Shown: positions 1 through 12,980 of the stretch, one piece after another
Numbering within the stretch: the stretch's first letter is position 1
Layout: each line of letters opens with the position of its first letter
Assembly (NCBI RefSeq): GCF_004664715.2
Contig: NC_051086.1
Span: forward strand, 77,535,190-77,599,189
Length of the DNA stretch: 64,000 bases
Reading direction: 5' to 3'
Origin: Peromyscus leucopus
Lineage: Eukaryota; Chordata; Mammalia; Rodentia; Cricetidae
Notes under the pieces: model-generated
What the model was told of the DNA's origin: nothing
The model's input: the letters and a program-made list of their open reading frames with translations, nothing else
Database searches by the model: none
Translations under genes and position numbers: made by a program

Positions 1-2054
1 TCAAGAAAAAATTGAAAATTTGTCCCTAAAGGGAGATGGCAACTAAAACAAGATGCATTTCATTGTTGATACTGTTGTAGATGTGAAGAGCATTTTTACA
101 AAAACTGGAAAAACCTGGGTGAGGGCTATAGACTAGAACGTATCAGTGGAAACAAACCATAGTGTAGCCTTCTTCTTATGTTTGTACTGGATAAGGTACT
201 ATGCCCTTGTTTATACAAAGCATGCAATAACTAAAAGGTATAATGATATGGAAATTTGCATTCATTTTCTTCCAGAAAATTAAATTTCATGCATTATATC
301 TATATCTCTGAATTTTTTCAAACTTTGAAGTGATTCCGGCAAGAAACATTTCTAGCTGTAATTCTTTCTTTTCTCTTTCATAAATTACCTAATGAGACAA
401 ACTTCCTGTGTCCCTGTTTATACCCTCATAATTGTATGCAGAAGCTGTACACATATGTGTCACTTTCATGTAATATCTGAGGTTAACAGGACTGAAATGG
501 ATAAGGAGAAATCCGCTGCCACATAATAAAATGGGTTATTAGGAAGTCATTGAAACAGACATGAATGCTTATGAAAAGTATTTCAGTTGAGCATCATTGG
601 TGGATTTTCTTCTAAATACTTCATGCTTTCTACAAGTTGCTTAAACTTCCAAGTTCATCATCCACCACCCTTCACCCTGCCTGTGACTATCTTTTCAGTG
701 TACGGATGTTTTCACATCAGTCCCATTCAATTATGTCAAATGTCAGACTCGTGCTAAATACCACAGTGTTCCCTCATTGCAACCAAACAACCTGGTGAGA
801 TGTTCTCCAAAAGAACATCATTCCACAAAAGAACTCACTAGTCAATGCCAAAAATAACACCACCTCATCTCAGGGTCTTCTTTTAAACATTGACTTTGAA
901 ATGTAAAGCTATACAGCTATAGAGTCAGAACTTAATGTGTTTAATCAAATTAAATTCAAAAGGTTGGGTTCTAAAATTAGAATCTTTACCAATGTAACTG
1001 TTAGAAATACTGTAAATGTAGGCAGGCACACACAAGCTGGAGTGAACATGAACACTCGAGGGGAAACTTACTTACCTGAATTAATTTATACAGTGGGTTT
1101 GTGATTTTTGCCTTAAATTGAGGAGACAAAGTAGGATAATTTAAAATAGTCAACCAAAAACAATCATAGTCTTTTTAAAAGATTTACTTATAGATCATCT
1201 GGTATGTGAATTAATACATCTCTATGCATGTTAGTTTTTTAACTTAGACTCTTTCAGTTAGTGAAAATGTAAAAACACAGTCACCTAATTCATGAAATCA
1301 CTTCTCTTATAAGCACACATTTTTTTATGTATTAGATTATTTTTTCATAGGCAACCATGAAGCACATTAAAGTTTTTAGGCTGCACAACTTATTCCTCTT
1401 GTTTTTCTGTGAAATATTTTAGACAATATGCATTTGCCATGAAACTTGTTAGAGTAACAGTTACCTAACTTCTGTTCAAATTAATTCACAAGAATTCTAT
1501 CAATGCTGCTTGAATACCTTGGCAGCTTTGAGACATCACATCTTCTCTATCCAGTTAGGAATAATTATGAACTGAAAAATTTAACACTGTTCTGATTTTG
1601 TCAATGATATATCGCTAGAGTCCTTTAAAAGTTGCAAGAATGCAGGGTATGTGAAAAGCAAAAGATCTAAGTGCCTCAACTTCCAGCGATAATGAGTACA
1701 ACAGTTTGCTGAAGTGGCTGTAAATCAAATGCACTGTAGCTATTAAAGAAAACCCATAAGGCATTTGGACAGGATCCTGTAAGGTTGCTGCCTTTCAGAA
1801 ACTGCATACAAATGAAGAGGATATATCCATGCTGTCATCAGGGAATGATGCTGAGGCTGAGCTTCACCTAGTAGAAGACAGTAGGCAGAGCCATGCCACC
1901 TGGGACACAGGGAACACCAGCTCAGTGCAACAAGAAGCCTGAGATCACAGGTTTTAGTGGAGGCTACACAATTAAGGAAATATGTTTTTCAGTTCTGTGT
2001 TCTTTGTCCTTGACTAACTCAAGATTTTATTTTTCACCATACAGAATGTGAAAA
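1..2054. other. AT-rich stretch, nothing recognised
   Basis: I see no SINE, LTR, tandem repeat or convincing coding frame here. The sequence is AT-rich and looks like single-copy or very old DNA. Short A and T runs are the only low-complexity content. Confidence 0.5.
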
Positions 2055-2205
2055 TAGAGGTTGGAGAGATGTTTATGAACAGTTACAGCTCTTCCTATGG
2101 ACCTGTATTTAGTTTCCAGTACCCAAGCCAGGTGACCCACAATCACCCATAGCACCAGCTTCAGAGGACTTTGATTCCCCTCTCCTAAATTCTACAGGCA
2201 CTGTG

Positions 2206-2252
<47 letters not shown>

Positions 2253-2357
2253 TCACGCACGCACACATGCACACATGCATGCATGTGTACATATCAACAA
2301 GTGCACACATATAATTAAAAATAGTGAGAATGTTTTTTAAAAAAATAAAGAAATAAA
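2055..2357 (+). repeat. B2/B3-family SINE with expanded CA tract
   Basis: A degenerate tRNA-derived head (GGTTGGAGAGATG, then a CTCTTCC block) is followed by the usual B2/B3 body and an A-rich tail near 2337-2357. The CA-rich part of the body has grown into a long (CA)n tract. Divergence is high, so this is an old copy. The choice between B2 and B3 is uncertain. Confidence 0.75.
2209..2248. repeat. (CA)n microsatellite, about 20 units
   Basis: Uninterrupted CA dinucleotides lie within the 3' half of a B2/B3 SINE. A mixed CTCA/CGCA/CATG run follows. The minus-strand frame across it (poly Cys-Val) is an artefact of the repeat. Confidence 0.95.
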
Positions 2358-2524
2358 AGTTAAAGAAGACATTTGGGAGTAAGTCTAGATTCCAGACCCA
2401 TAAAGTCAAGTCCCTCTTTAGGTACAGTTTACTATGTAGTGGTGAGAGAGAAGGCACTGTTTTCAGGCTTTTCCCCAGTTTTTACATTCCTGTTCTTCCC
2501 TTCCCTCTAGTGTAAGTATAGACT

Positions 2525-2600
2525 TGGGGATGGAGAGATAGCTCAGGTGACCATGTACAGAAGGATATCTTCGTGGTGTTATGTGGCTTTGGGGTAAAAT
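2525..2600 (+). repeat. Fragment of a B2-like SINE head
   Basis: GGGGATGGAGAGATAGCTCAG matches the A-box end of B2-family SINEs, but the body after about 40 bases is not recognisable. It is either a 3'-truncated or a very decayed copy. Confidence 0.4.
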
Positions 2601-3061
2601 AAGTTTTCTTTTTCCCCCATTTGTTTGAAGATATGCTAATGACAATTGACAATATTAAGAGAATTAAGCTCAACCTGTTACCATTTACATGGCACTTTGT
2701 AAATAATAAAAAAAAACTCTGTGGTTATAGAAAGAAAGCCTAATTCAAAAACTGTTAGCTAGGAGCACTAAATTTCAATGTGATTGCACTGCACAAAGGT
2801 TAATAACCAGTTTCTAGCCATGATGTCTTGGCAAACTATAATACTTAAGTAGGTCAAACTTGAAAATTATGCAAGGAAGTCCAAGATAATTGCAGGTGTC
2901 AGGTAACTTGTTATATGGTAGGATGTATGGCCTACTCAATAGCCTTGTGAAACCCATCTATATGGAAAGGATTCTGTGCAGCTTTTAAGACATTCATCCT
3001 GTCTATCTGAGAAACATATTCTCAGTCTTATAAGATTAAAATCATGTAAGTCATTTCATGT

Positions 3062-3235
3062 AAAGAACATTTGTTGGATTTCTTATACATACCAGGCACT
3101 GTAAGAAGTAACAGGTGGTCAACAGTATTCAAAGTATAAGTGATCTCTGACACTCAGGGCTTCTTGTTTGATGGAGGGCATCAGTCACAATACAGTATGT
3201 GAGAGGAAGATATAAAAATCTGATAATTTACCTAG
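3062..3235 (+). repeat. L2-like ancient LINE fragment
   Basis: The stretch 'catttgttggatttc...ccaggcactg' near 3068-3101 resembles the L2 3' end motif (tttattgagcacctac..gtgccaggcactgtgc). Divergence is high and the edges are uncertain. Confidence 0.45.
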
Positions 3236-3844
3236 TCAGGAACAGAGGAGGGCAGGCCAGGTACTTTCTATTATACTCCCTTTATTTAAGTTCAATTCTA
3301 AGATGTTTGCCATGTCTATGATTTTTTTTTGGTCCATTAACTTTCACATGACACACCAAATTAAGGAACATAACAACAGTTCCTTTACTCCTAATTTTGT
3401 GAGTGAATCAAGTGGTTGTTTTGGTTGTGAACACCTTGGCTCATTGCTACTATCAGCTGCCAATTTTCTGGGAATGAAACTTCTGGGATGGCTTTATTCT
3501 CATGTCTAGGCAGCCAGCAAAGACAGATAAAGCAACTATGAATGACCAGGCTCTCATCTTCTAATGGCCCAGTTCCCATTTGGGGCTTTTCCTATTTTGG
3601 CCCAAGAATTGCCAACAGAAGGAGATGAAAAGATCAAATTTGCAAGAACTGTTTAAGCCTTCCTGTATGCCAAACTTGCTAGTTAGTGCCACCTCAACCA
3701 AAGCAAGCCATATGGCCAAGAACAGATACAAGGACTGATTTTTTTTAATAGACTTATTTTATCGTGGATCTGTAAACTATTCTTTATTAAACATGGTTGA
3801 GGGGGGAACTTAACTTTGCCTTCTGGACCCCATTTCAATTTTTC

Positions 3845-4062
3845 AAGTTTTTTTTATTGTATGTGTATAAGTGTTTTGCCTGAATGTATATAAGTGCACC
3901 ATATGCTTACATGGCTAGTAAAGACCAAAAGAGGGTAATAGGGTCCCTTGGAACTGTGATTCGATGTTCTTGTGAGCCTCTATGTGGGTGCTGGGGACCA
4001 AAACTATGTCTTTTATAAGAGCAACAGTACTGTTAACTTCTGGGCCATCTCTTTGGTCCTTG
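3845..4062 (-). repeat. B3/B2-family SINE
   Basis: In antisense order it shows GTGTTTTGCCTG near 3871, an internal 'ccaaaagaggg' block, 'gtgggtgctgggga' near 3984 and the promoter end 'gggccatctctttggtcc' near 4042. This is the full B3 layout, moderately diverged. Confidence 0.85.
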
Positions 4063-4147
4063 AACCTTTATTCTTCATAAAAGTTTTCAACTCCCTATAG
4101 ACTACGGAATAATTTTATACTGCCTTTTGCACACACATATACTCGTG

Positions 4148-4148
<1 letters not shown>

Positions 4149-4192
<44 letters not shown>
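4149..4192. repeat. (GT)n microsatellite, 22 units
   Basis: A perfect GT run at the 3' (tail) side of an antisense B4A SINE. B4A carries an intrinsic CA-rich tail that often expands. Confidence 0.97.
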
Positions 4193-4194
<2 letters not shown>

Positions 4195-4480
4195 TAGTCA
4201 TATATTGACCTTAGGTTTCTTCCTCAATCACTTCCCAACTCATTGTCTTGATTCAAGTCCTCTCACTAAAGCAGGAGCTCGCCGTTTGACAGGCCAAGTT
4301 AGCCACTGAACTCTCAAGATGCTTCTGTCTTGTGTCTTGGTGTCACACTGCTAGAGTTACAGGCATTTACTGCTGCACCAGTTTTATCACAGGGCCTGCT
4401 GAAGATCTCACTACATGTTTTCTTGCTGGCACAGTAGACACTTTATCAGCGGACCTGTCTCTTTATCCCTGAATTTTAAA
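4193..4480 (-). repeat. B4A SINE
   Basis: The antisense order fits B4A: a tail-side GT tract (the neighbouring entry), a block resembling 'ggtttcttcctcaatcac', a B1-like middle ('gagttacaggcatttactgctgcacca' pattern near 4353-4379) and the ID-like head near 4430-4465. It is strongly diverged. Confidence 0.65.
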
Positions 4481-5105
4481 CCATTTACAATGACTTAACA
4501 GTTTTTCCTCGGTTCTTTCCTGAATGACCTTGGTCCCCAACAGTGCCTGCCAATAACACTTCAGCCGGAGAATTACATAAGTTACCTTTTAAATGTTTTC
4601 TACTGATAACATTTGCTTGTCCTTTAAGGTTTAACTCAAGTTTTACTTTTTGCTCATATCTTTTTATTATGCAGGATGAGAATAATATTGTGGCTAATTC
4701 TAAATTCATTATATCTAAATTGCTTCCAAAAGAGTTGTCTGCTATCGATTTTTCTAAACCCAGAACTGTACCTATTCCCTGATGCACATGTTTTTATTCT
4801 TAATCTTAAAACCACTAGGATTTTGCTAAGCACTCCTTACATGATTGTCTTGTCTCTCTAACAAGAAATCAAGCCCCTTAAGGACCACAGTTATTTCTTT
4901 TATGTTTGATCCTTCATCAGATGACCCTTACTCTCTTATGTACATACCAAATTGAGGATTCTTCATGAAATCAATTATATGTGCCTTTTCCAATTTTATT
5001 TGTGAAAATGAAACAAAATTGGGTAAACATCAACTTCTTAGAATGTAAAATACTTGCCCATTCTGTTATTTTTATTTTCAGCTAAGAAACACAAAGTAAT
5101 TAAGA
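4481..5105. other. No recognised feature
   Basis: Frames of 61-100 codons run on both strands here and overlap each other. None shows a domain, splice context or codon bias that would support a gene. No repeat was recognised. Confidence 0.4.
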
Positions 5106-5335
5106 TAATGAAGACTGATGAGGTGACTCAGAAGGAAAGGCACGTGATGTCAAACCTGTCAATCAGAGTTCCTGGGTGTGAGCTCTGGGAACCACATGAT
5201 GGAAGGAGAGAATAGAACCAACTCCTACTAGTTACTCTCTAACCTCCACACACAAGTCAGGGGTCATATGTGCACATACATATACACAAACATACAAACC
5301 ATAATAATACAAATTTAAAAATTAAAGAACAAAGA
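5106..5335 (+). repeat. B4-family SINE (RSINE1-like)
   Basis: The head 'gatgaggtgactcag' is followed by 'gggaaccacatgatggaagg', 'tctctaacctccacacacaag' and an A-rich, CATA-rich tail. That series is characteristic of the RSINE1/B4 group. Confidence 0.75.
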
Positions 5336-5344
5336 ATGGAAGTG

Positions 5345-5690
5345 AGGAGAGAGTCAGTTAGTAGATTTCTAATTGTGCAATCATTATGACCTGAGTTTAG
5401 ATTTCTGATGCCCATGTAAAAGGCAGGCACAGTAGGACACATATGAAACTCTAGTGCTTGCAGTGGACAGAGACAGGCAGGTTTCTGGAACTTGCTGCCC
5501 AGCCAGTTTAGCTGAGTTGGTGAGCTCCAGTTCCAGTGGAAGATCCTGCCTCAAAAAATAAAGTGGATAATGACTAATGAAGACATCCAATGTCATTCTG
5601 TGGCCTCCATATTCATGTGCACATGTGTACACTATCACAGATATACAAACACAAGCACATACATACATATATGCCTTATACATTACAAAA
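5345..5690 (+). repeat. B4A SINE, nearly full length
   Basis: It begins 10 bases after another B4-family SINE in the same orientation. Seen in order: an ID-like head near 5350-5400, a B1-like middle ('agagacaggcaggtttctgg', 'ttggtgagctccagttcc'), 'gaagatcctgcctc', then 'gacatccaatgtcattctgtggcctcc' and a CATA tail. The tandem same-strand pair could be two insertions at a shared A-rich target. Confidence 0.8.
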
Positions 5691-6429
5691 ATAAAGAAGT
5701 AATCATTTCAAGGCATAGGAGTTGGTAAGATAGAGTAAGGAATAAGTAGTCATACCATGCTTTCAATATGCACATATATAGTACATGTGTCTTTTTTTCA
5801 TTGCAAAGTTTGCTTAACTGACTTCTGATACATGCTGAGATAGAGCAGGTGCTCATTGTCTTTTGAGACAAATGAAGAGAGTTCAGAGCAGAACAAAAGG
5901 CTAAGATCCCTGAACAGAATTTTGAACATTCCCATGTGTACTGTCATTTTTTCCTAACTCTGTGTTGTATACTTGAATAAAGATCTTAAAATATTCCAGA
6001 CAAATCTATTGAAAAGGAACAGCATATTTTCATTTTCTGTATACATTATATGGAATTATACAAATATGTGGAAACACTTGAATCCTTGAAAATGCTTTGC
6101 TATACATGACCATGCTTGGTCTTATGTAAATATAGCCTTTATACAGCTTTCCTGAATTTTGGTAAAGTTAAAGTCTTTCTCTCCATTGATGTAAAGAATC
6201 TTAAAATATAAAACAGTTCATTCACATTTTTAATCCAGGCTCTAGTCATCTTTCATTGCCCCCTATATAACATAAGAACATTAACACCTTTGCTGCTGCA
6301 TAGAGTTATGGGCATTGAATTGCATAGCATACATGGAAGTGTTTCATACCCTGGAGATCAGTGCATAGTGACTGCTGAGTATATGGTTACCTTATAATAT
6401 GTAAGTGCAGCTTTGTTATTATTTGATTC
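5691..6429. other. No recognised feature
   Basis: AT-rich sequence with TATA/CATA-rich patches. I see no repeat family, RNA gene or coding frame that I can support. Confidence 0.4.
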
Positions 6430-6545
6430 TTACAGGTTGCCAAGGTACATGTGTGGAGGTCAGAGGACAGTGTACAGAAGTTAGAGCTCTTCTCATCAAA
6501 TTTAGCAGCATGCTCCTTTACCACAGAGCCATCTCACTGGCCCAA
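6430..6545 (-). repeat. B4-family SINE fragment
   Basis: 'acatgtgtggaggtcagaggacag' near 6448 and the terminal 'accacagagccatctcactggccc' near 6520-6543 are the antisense tail and head blocks of an RSINE1/B4 SINE. The middle is short and diverged. Confidence 0.75.
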
Positions 6546-7182
6546 GGGATAACCCTTAATTTCAACTCATACATTCAAACTTACAGCATCAAACAGTTGA
6601 GTTCATGTTGTGCAATGACAGCAAAATTCACTTTAAAAATGCATTTATTTGCATTTCAAATTCATATTTCCCTCCAACTCCCAAGCCTGTGTGAATAGAT
6701 TTAGCACAGGTAGAAGATAATGAAAGCAGACTCTATTTGGCCTCTAAATAGCTGGATTCTAATCCCAGATGCCCAGGATAGTAATGAAAAGCTGTGGACA
6801 AACTAAGTGAATTCTCTAAAAGGTATTTCCTATTTCATAGCCCTCCCTTACTGTGACTCCAATACAGAAGATTCTGGAAGCAGAGATTGAACAGAAAATG
6901 GGGACACCTATAAAGCTTCAAGAACCACCTCCAGAGAACCTATTCTTGAAGTGAAATTGTCTCATAAAAGATCCATAACCTTCCCAAATAGCACAAGAAG
7001 CTGCATCCCAGGAGTTCAAACACATAAGTCTATGGGATGTATTTTACAGTTAAACCCTAACACCTATGAGATACCTATATAAACACTCTCTACCTTTTAC
7101 TTCTTATCAAATGTCCTTGGTTGCATATAAAAACATCCATTTTAGGGGTTTGAGAGTTTGCTCAACGTAACACGAATTGCTA

Positions 7183-7613
7183 AATAGTCTTATTAATTAA
7201 AAAAAAACAACCCAGAGCCAGATATTAGGGTGAAAGCTGAAAGATCAGAGAGATAGAACAAGCCACAGCCACAAGTTCTTACCGCTAAGAAATCCTCAGC
7301 CTAAGAGAGAGCTCCTTCCTGTATACTCACGCCTATTTACCTTTCTGTGCCCTGCCATCTTACTTCCTCTCTTTGCCCAACTACATCACTTCCTCTTTCT
7401 ATCCAGCTCTATCAGTACTTGTTAACTAGTACTGGAATTAAAGGCATGCCTGGCTCTTGAACTCACAGAGACTCGGATAAATCTCTGCCTACTGAATGCT
7501 AGGATTAAAGGCATGTGCTACCACTGCCTGACCTCTATATTTAATATAGTGGTTGGCTTTATCCTCTGATCTCCAGACAAGCTTTATTTGTTAGAGCACA
7601 AATAAAATATCAC
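7183..7613 (-). repeat. Cricetid-type composite repeat, copy 1
   Basis: This ~430-bp block starts near 'cttattaatt..aaccca', includes 'gccagatattagggtgaaagctgaaagatcag', and ends in B1-related antisense units ('ggaattaaaggcatg', 'aggattaaaggcatgtgctaccactgcctg') and 'tctccagacaagctttatttgttagagcac'. Two other copies lie at 29095-29825 and 35230-35760. Orientation is set by the B1-like units. I recognise the repeat from its recurrence, not by a certain family name. Confidence 0.75.
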
Positions 7614-7618
7614 CACAG

Positions 7619-7828
7619 CAAAATGGTTCAGAGCACTGGCTGCTCTTCCTAGAGGACCCAAGTTTGATTCCCAGGACCCACATGAGAGCTCACAAGGATC
7701 TCTAACTCTAATTTCAGGGGATTCCATGCCTTATTTTTGCCTCTGTCCATACCAGGCACACACACAGTACACAAACATACATGCAGGCAAAACACTCATG
7801 CAGATAAAATAATAAAAAAAATTAAAAG
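7619..7828 (+). repeat. B3/B2-family SINE
   Basis: 'ctggctgctcttcctagaggaccc', 'tttgattcccaggacccacatg', 'catgcaggcaaaacactcatg' and a tail 'ataaaataataaaaaaaa' follow the B3 consensus order. The first ~15 bases of the head are missing or altered where it abuts the composite repeat. Confidence 0.85.
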
Positions 7829-10800
7829 AACTAAAGGTTTTATAAAGTCCGTTATAACAGCAAATTATTAATGTCCTCAGCAACATTATTTGTTAGATGT
7901 GTTGTGCCCTACTTCTTTAAATAAGAATGTGATACTCAGTTGGCATCTGTCTGCTATTACTGCTGCTAAGCTCCTACACACAGGACAAAACCAGCATCTG
8001 GTTACATTAGAGCCACTGAAATTTTGACTCTCTGCTTCCTATGAGGCTACATTTAGCTACAGCATTTCTATTTCCTTAGTCATTTCATTGCCTTGCTTAC
8101 TATACAAAAGTGTCTCAAACATGTCTATAGGCCCCTAAGATTCAACATTCTCACTCACTGTCTCACACTTACCTGTTTCTTTTCTTTGAATGAGAGTCAT
8201 CAACTGAAAACTGTTTCCTTTCATGGAACAGAGATCCTGCCCACATGATATGATGGAATGTGAGTTGTGGGGGAGGAATGGGTTCCTGAAGCCTGAATAT
8301 CTTTAGCTGAGCTACAGTCTGGATGGCAAATTCTCTATCCAAAGACACCTTTTTATTGGTTTCCTTCCTTAACAGGTAAATATATTTAAATTTCTCTTTC
8401 TATAAATCTCACTTGACCCTATATTCCTCCTAACTCTCTCCCTGGAGCCAGACTGCTTGTGCTTACATTCCTCCACACATACTATTATGTAGTCTCATGT
8501 AATTATTATAATTACTATAAGCAGTTAGAATACAGCCTATGTTTTTCTTGTCTTCAATAGTTTCTTTATAGCATAGACCAAATAATAATCCATAAAAAAT
8601 ATTTGTAAGTGCCAAGGATATCAGTTGCTTAATAGTGCTGCTGCAGTTTATAACCAATTACTAGTACTATCTCAGCCAAACTTTCTAAAACAACAATTAC
8701 CATAGAGTCCATCCATTTCCTTGTATACTTACTATTCTCCAGCATCAAAAAGAAAGCATGGCCAAGACATAAAAGACCAAGAAAAGGTTTATTGCCTGAA
8801 TGCTGCCAACAGAACAACATGGGGGAGACTGCCAAAGCAATGTTCTGCTTGAACAGAGGCAGCATAGGAATTTCATTCATATTCATATTCACAGAGGAAA
8901 ATACTTCAGGGGTCAATATCAGGCAAGGTCATAGTTTAGAAAGATAGATTAAACAGTTGGGATTTGCTTAGCTCAAGGTCATATTGGAAAGGCTAAATTT
9001 GCAGAAAAGAGTATCTTTGGGCATGCTCAATTTACATCACAAAGATGGCAGACAAAAATACCTCTGTGAAAGCTCAGCTTATGTCTTCAGTTAGGAAGAT
9101 AGAGATAGCTTAAGCATACTCTTAAAAAAAAAAAAACAGGCTAATAATGAGGAAAAGACATTTTGGACATATGTTAATATACTTTTCCCCTTACTTAGCA
9201 GATAACACATCCACTTGTTCACAGAAAATAAAATCTGACCATGGGTACACTTTTAATCTCCCTCTCTTGTATCTATTCTGAACCTTCTACTTTTCTTATG
9301 GTGTCATTTATCACACTTTAGTGAAAGAAGTCACAATTAAACATTAACTTAAAATACTGTCCACTTTAACAAGATAGTCTTCAAGCATAAACTATAACAC
9401 ATTAGCTCTATCATATTTCACAGGACTCTCCTTTTTGTTCCGTACAATAGTGTATTGCATTTGCTAGTAGTCACTATGCCCACTCAAGACTGTCCCATGT
9501 GTAATGGCCTCTTTCTTCAGTTCTTTCTGCTTCACCCAAGTAGAAAATAGAATGTTCTGAGGAGACTTTGCAGGGTGGTGCCAATCACTGAAGATGGTTT
9601 TCTCTTATGAAGCAAGCCACCTAGTTTCCTCTTAATCATAAACCTTCAATCCTGAAATGCTATTTAAATGATTTCCTTTGGGTGCTCACATGTGGGAAAT
9701 GACCAAAGACAAACATTTAAGCCTTCAAATAAGTAGAGCTGTCATGTTTAATGTCTCCCAAATGTTTGACACTCATACTGATGGAGTCTGATCATACTGT
9801 CTGGTTAAATTTCCCATCCAGTGAAAGGTAATTGGCATGACATAACATGACTGTAAGATCCTAGTGAGATGATGAGATATTTTCAATCTGAATGATTGGC
9901 TTCTTTTCCTCACATGTTGCAGAGTCAAATCATTATGTGTGGTTTTTGTGTGTATGTGTACCCAAAATGGAGCGCAGTTTTTTTGTTGGTGATTTTTTTC
10001 TTTTCTCTCTCTCTTTTTTTTTTAAATGTTTTTCTTCACTGATTCTGGTTTGGGGTAGAAAACAACATCACTTTTCTTTTTCTTTGTAAAAAAAAAATAT
10101 CATCTGTTTGCTGTAGGACCAACTTTTCTGGGGAGAAATAAAACACACATCTACTCACCTCCAAAAAAGAACCCATAACTGAACCAACCAATGACTGCAC
10201 TGATGTCCTACTTAGTGACCCACTGGGTTTTTTATTAGGATTAGTAACTGCAATATGGGGAGAGGCTTGCAGGGATGGGGATGACACAAAAGCGGGTACA
10301 CTGGTGAAAATCCCATCCCAACACCCCCAACACCAGCACCCCAACACTGTGAAAACTCAAAGGAGCCCCAACCCTCTAGCTCTACACATCTTGCAGACAG
10401 CTCTGCATTTTCAATATTTCTATTCCCCCTGATTTTGCTGGCCACAGTCTCCTCCCCTGCAGGTTTTTACTCTGTTTTATTAAGACTGGGAAGGAGCCCT
10501 GAGAAGCTTTTAAGGGTGTGGTCTCCTAATCATGTGAACTTTGTTTACTTCCTGTTGCCCATTGGCCTCTGTCTCCCTCCTAGAGGAAATGTTTTAATTT
10601 GGGAGACACTGCTACAGGACATTGCTATTCACCATTGCTGAAGGAAGAGAATATTAGTATTATATTTTTCTAGTTTCTTATATTTTATAGGTAATATAAA
10701 ACCATTATTTTTGAAGGTCCAATTATTTTTAGTGCACATTACTGAACCTGGCATGTCATACAAAATATCATAGTTACCCCTTAGGAAAAATGAGATAACC

Positions 10801-12183
10801 ATACATGTGAAAAAGATTTCAATTAAATAGTATATGAGAAGCTGATGGAAAAAAAAAAAAAAACCAGGCTGTGATTTCATTTGTAACTCAAAGCCAGCAT
10901 GCTTATCCTTGATCTTAGCTGACTCCTACAAGAGTCCTTTGAGGGCCAATTCTATTTCAGACATTAGCATAGAATTTCTCATTATAATACTGGAAAGTCC
11001 CTAATACAGTGATTTTTTAGATAAGAAAAGAAATGGAAATGGAACAAGCCAAGATCAAGAACTTTGCAGTGGCACTTTGGCACTTGGGGATGGAGTTTGG
11101 ATTCAACTCATGTATATCTGAATCCATAATCGAGCCTTTTTCCATTCTGCCATAGATCTCTAGACTGTGAAAACAATTCCCTTTACTCTCCACCAACAGA
11201 ACCTCTACTTCCCTTCCCAGTCTCAGCTCAGATTATTTCTCTGCTATCTTTGCTCTGACTTGCAAAAGAAATTGCCAAAAACTTATGGCTCATGTATGTT
11301 GCCTCGCACTGTGAAAATAAGTAGCAGGGATATGATAGACTAAGAATGAGAATAATCATTCATATGGTATGTTATATGACCCTGAAATCTGCCTGTATCA
11401 TCCTGATTTTACAGTACAAATTGAAGAGGTTTTCTCAAAAGTTACTCATCTGTTATACTGTAAGCTTTGATTTTAATGTAAGAACACACCATGCATACAC
11501 AAATACGTTTGTATTGACAAAATAACTGGAATTATATGACAAAATTCTAAGCTGTACTTGAAAATTTCCAGTGGAAATTTTTACACATAATACTTTAACA
11601 TCTATTTTAGTGTGGAATCTAGTACACAGCTCTTAGAGGTATCATATTTGCTTGTAACCTCTGGTTCCCTTTTCTATACTCTTGCTGATTTCTTCAGCAA
11701 GAAATTTATTAAGCACCTACCATATACTCAAGATGATATTTTTAAAAGGAAAAATCTACTTTAGAACTTTTTTAATGCATGACTTTTGTTTTCATGCTTA
11801 AGATTCAGGTCCTAATATGATTCAATTTGTTTTTGCTTTCTAGTCAAGCCTTATATCATGTCTGAAACCACCACAAGCACCCCAACTCAGATGACCTGCT
11901 TTCAAGTCTTAGAATTATTAAATGCTATATCATGACTTAAGGAAAGGAAAAGATTGCCCCATGTGCACTCAAGACTTGATCAATTGAGTCTATGAAATAA
12001 ATTGATATCAGACAGACAAGCAAAGGAAAAGGTATACAAATTTATTATGTGTATGCGGGGTTATCACAAGAAAAAAATGTGAATGTTCAAAAAGTGCATG
12101 TTCAAAATCCCAGAGAGTTCTAATGACTATATAGAAAGGGGGGGAGAGAGACCACACAGACAACCTAGAGGCAAGTAGGCAAT
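7829..12183. other. Mostly unassigned, with a GC-richer block at 10090-10640
   Basis: No SINE, LTR or coding gene was recognised over 4.3 kb. The part at about 10090-10640 is richer in G+C and, read on the minus strand, has AATAAA motifs near 10239 and 10480. It may be an unrecognised old retroposon, but I found no matching direct repeats at its edges. A short L2-like phrase ('ttattaagcacctaccatatactc') lies near 11707-11730. Poly-A runs occur at 9124-9136 and 10849-10863. Confidence 0.4.
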
Positions 12184-12534
12184 TGTAGCTGGAGTTTTTT
12201 CTCCAGGTCCCACCAAGCCCCGGCCGTCAGACAGCCCACTTATAAAATAAACACACAGACACTTATATTATTTACAAACTGTATGGCTGTGGCAGGCTTC
12301 TTGCTAACTGTTCTTATATCTTAAATTAACCCATTTCTATAAATCTATACCTTGCCATGTGGCTCATGGCTTACCGGCATCTTCACATGCTGCTTGTCAT
12401 GGCAGTGACTGGCAGTGTCTCCCTGACTCAGCCTTCCACTTCCCAGAATTCTCTTCTCTGCTTGTCCCACCTATACTTCCTGCCTGGCCACTGGCCAATC
12501 AGCGTTTTATTTATACAGAGTGATATCCACAGCA
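12184..12534. mobile_element. Solo LTR with 6-bp target duplication GGCAAT
   Basis: The 351-bp element begins TGTAGCTGGAG and ends ATCCACAGCA, so it has TG...CA termini. It is flanked by perfect GGCAAT at 12178-12183 and 12535-12540; a 6-bp duplication is typical of class II (ERVK) elements. A CCAATC box (12494-12499) with an adjacent TTTATTTATA, and a TATAAAATAAA near 12241, mean either strand could be sense. No internal retroviral sequence flanks it, so it is a solo LTR. The family resembles one abundant in cricetids; I cannot name it. Confidence 0.85.
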
Positions 12535-12889
12535 GGCAATTATTAGTGAGTTCCCCATGAGAGAGGTGAGTGGAAAGCCCAGTCTGGGTGTGGCCCTTAC
12601 TCAATTATTGTTTACTCTTTCAACTATTCAAGTGCTTACCATTCTTCATTCCTATGACAAGAACAATATTCCTTTGCTAAGGTCCCTTTTGAAAGAATCA
12701 CTCTTTAGATAGATAATGAATATCTAGAAGGAAACCATCTCTCTATTTCCTGTCCCCCAAATACCCTTACTGTGAAGAAATAAGCACATTAAGAGTTTCT
12801 TCAGGGGTAGCCATTCTTGAACTCCCATAGTATGCACATTCATAATGTACTTTATGTGACTAACAGTATCACAGTGTCTTACAAATATT

Positions 12890-12980
12890 CTCTCTCTGCG
12901 TCTCTCATGGTGCCTCTCTCTGTGTTTCTGTCTGTGTCTCTTCCTGTCTCTTTCCATTCACACTGTGTGATATGTATGTG

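Noticed and set aside
2185..2457. Frames with Cys-Val repeats over CA/GT tracts (also at 4127 and 22000)
   Set aside because: Any CA or GT microsatellite is open in several frames. The flanks are SINE sequence.
6725..6840. Possible MIR ('tagctggattctaatcccag..agctgtggac')
   Set aside because: Suggestive order, but the diagnostic core is too diverged to call by eye.
10090..10640. GC-richer block considered as an exon or CpG island
   Set aside because: CpG dinucleotides are few, frames are short, and no splice signals define an exon. It is left as an unassigned, possibly retroposed, sequence.
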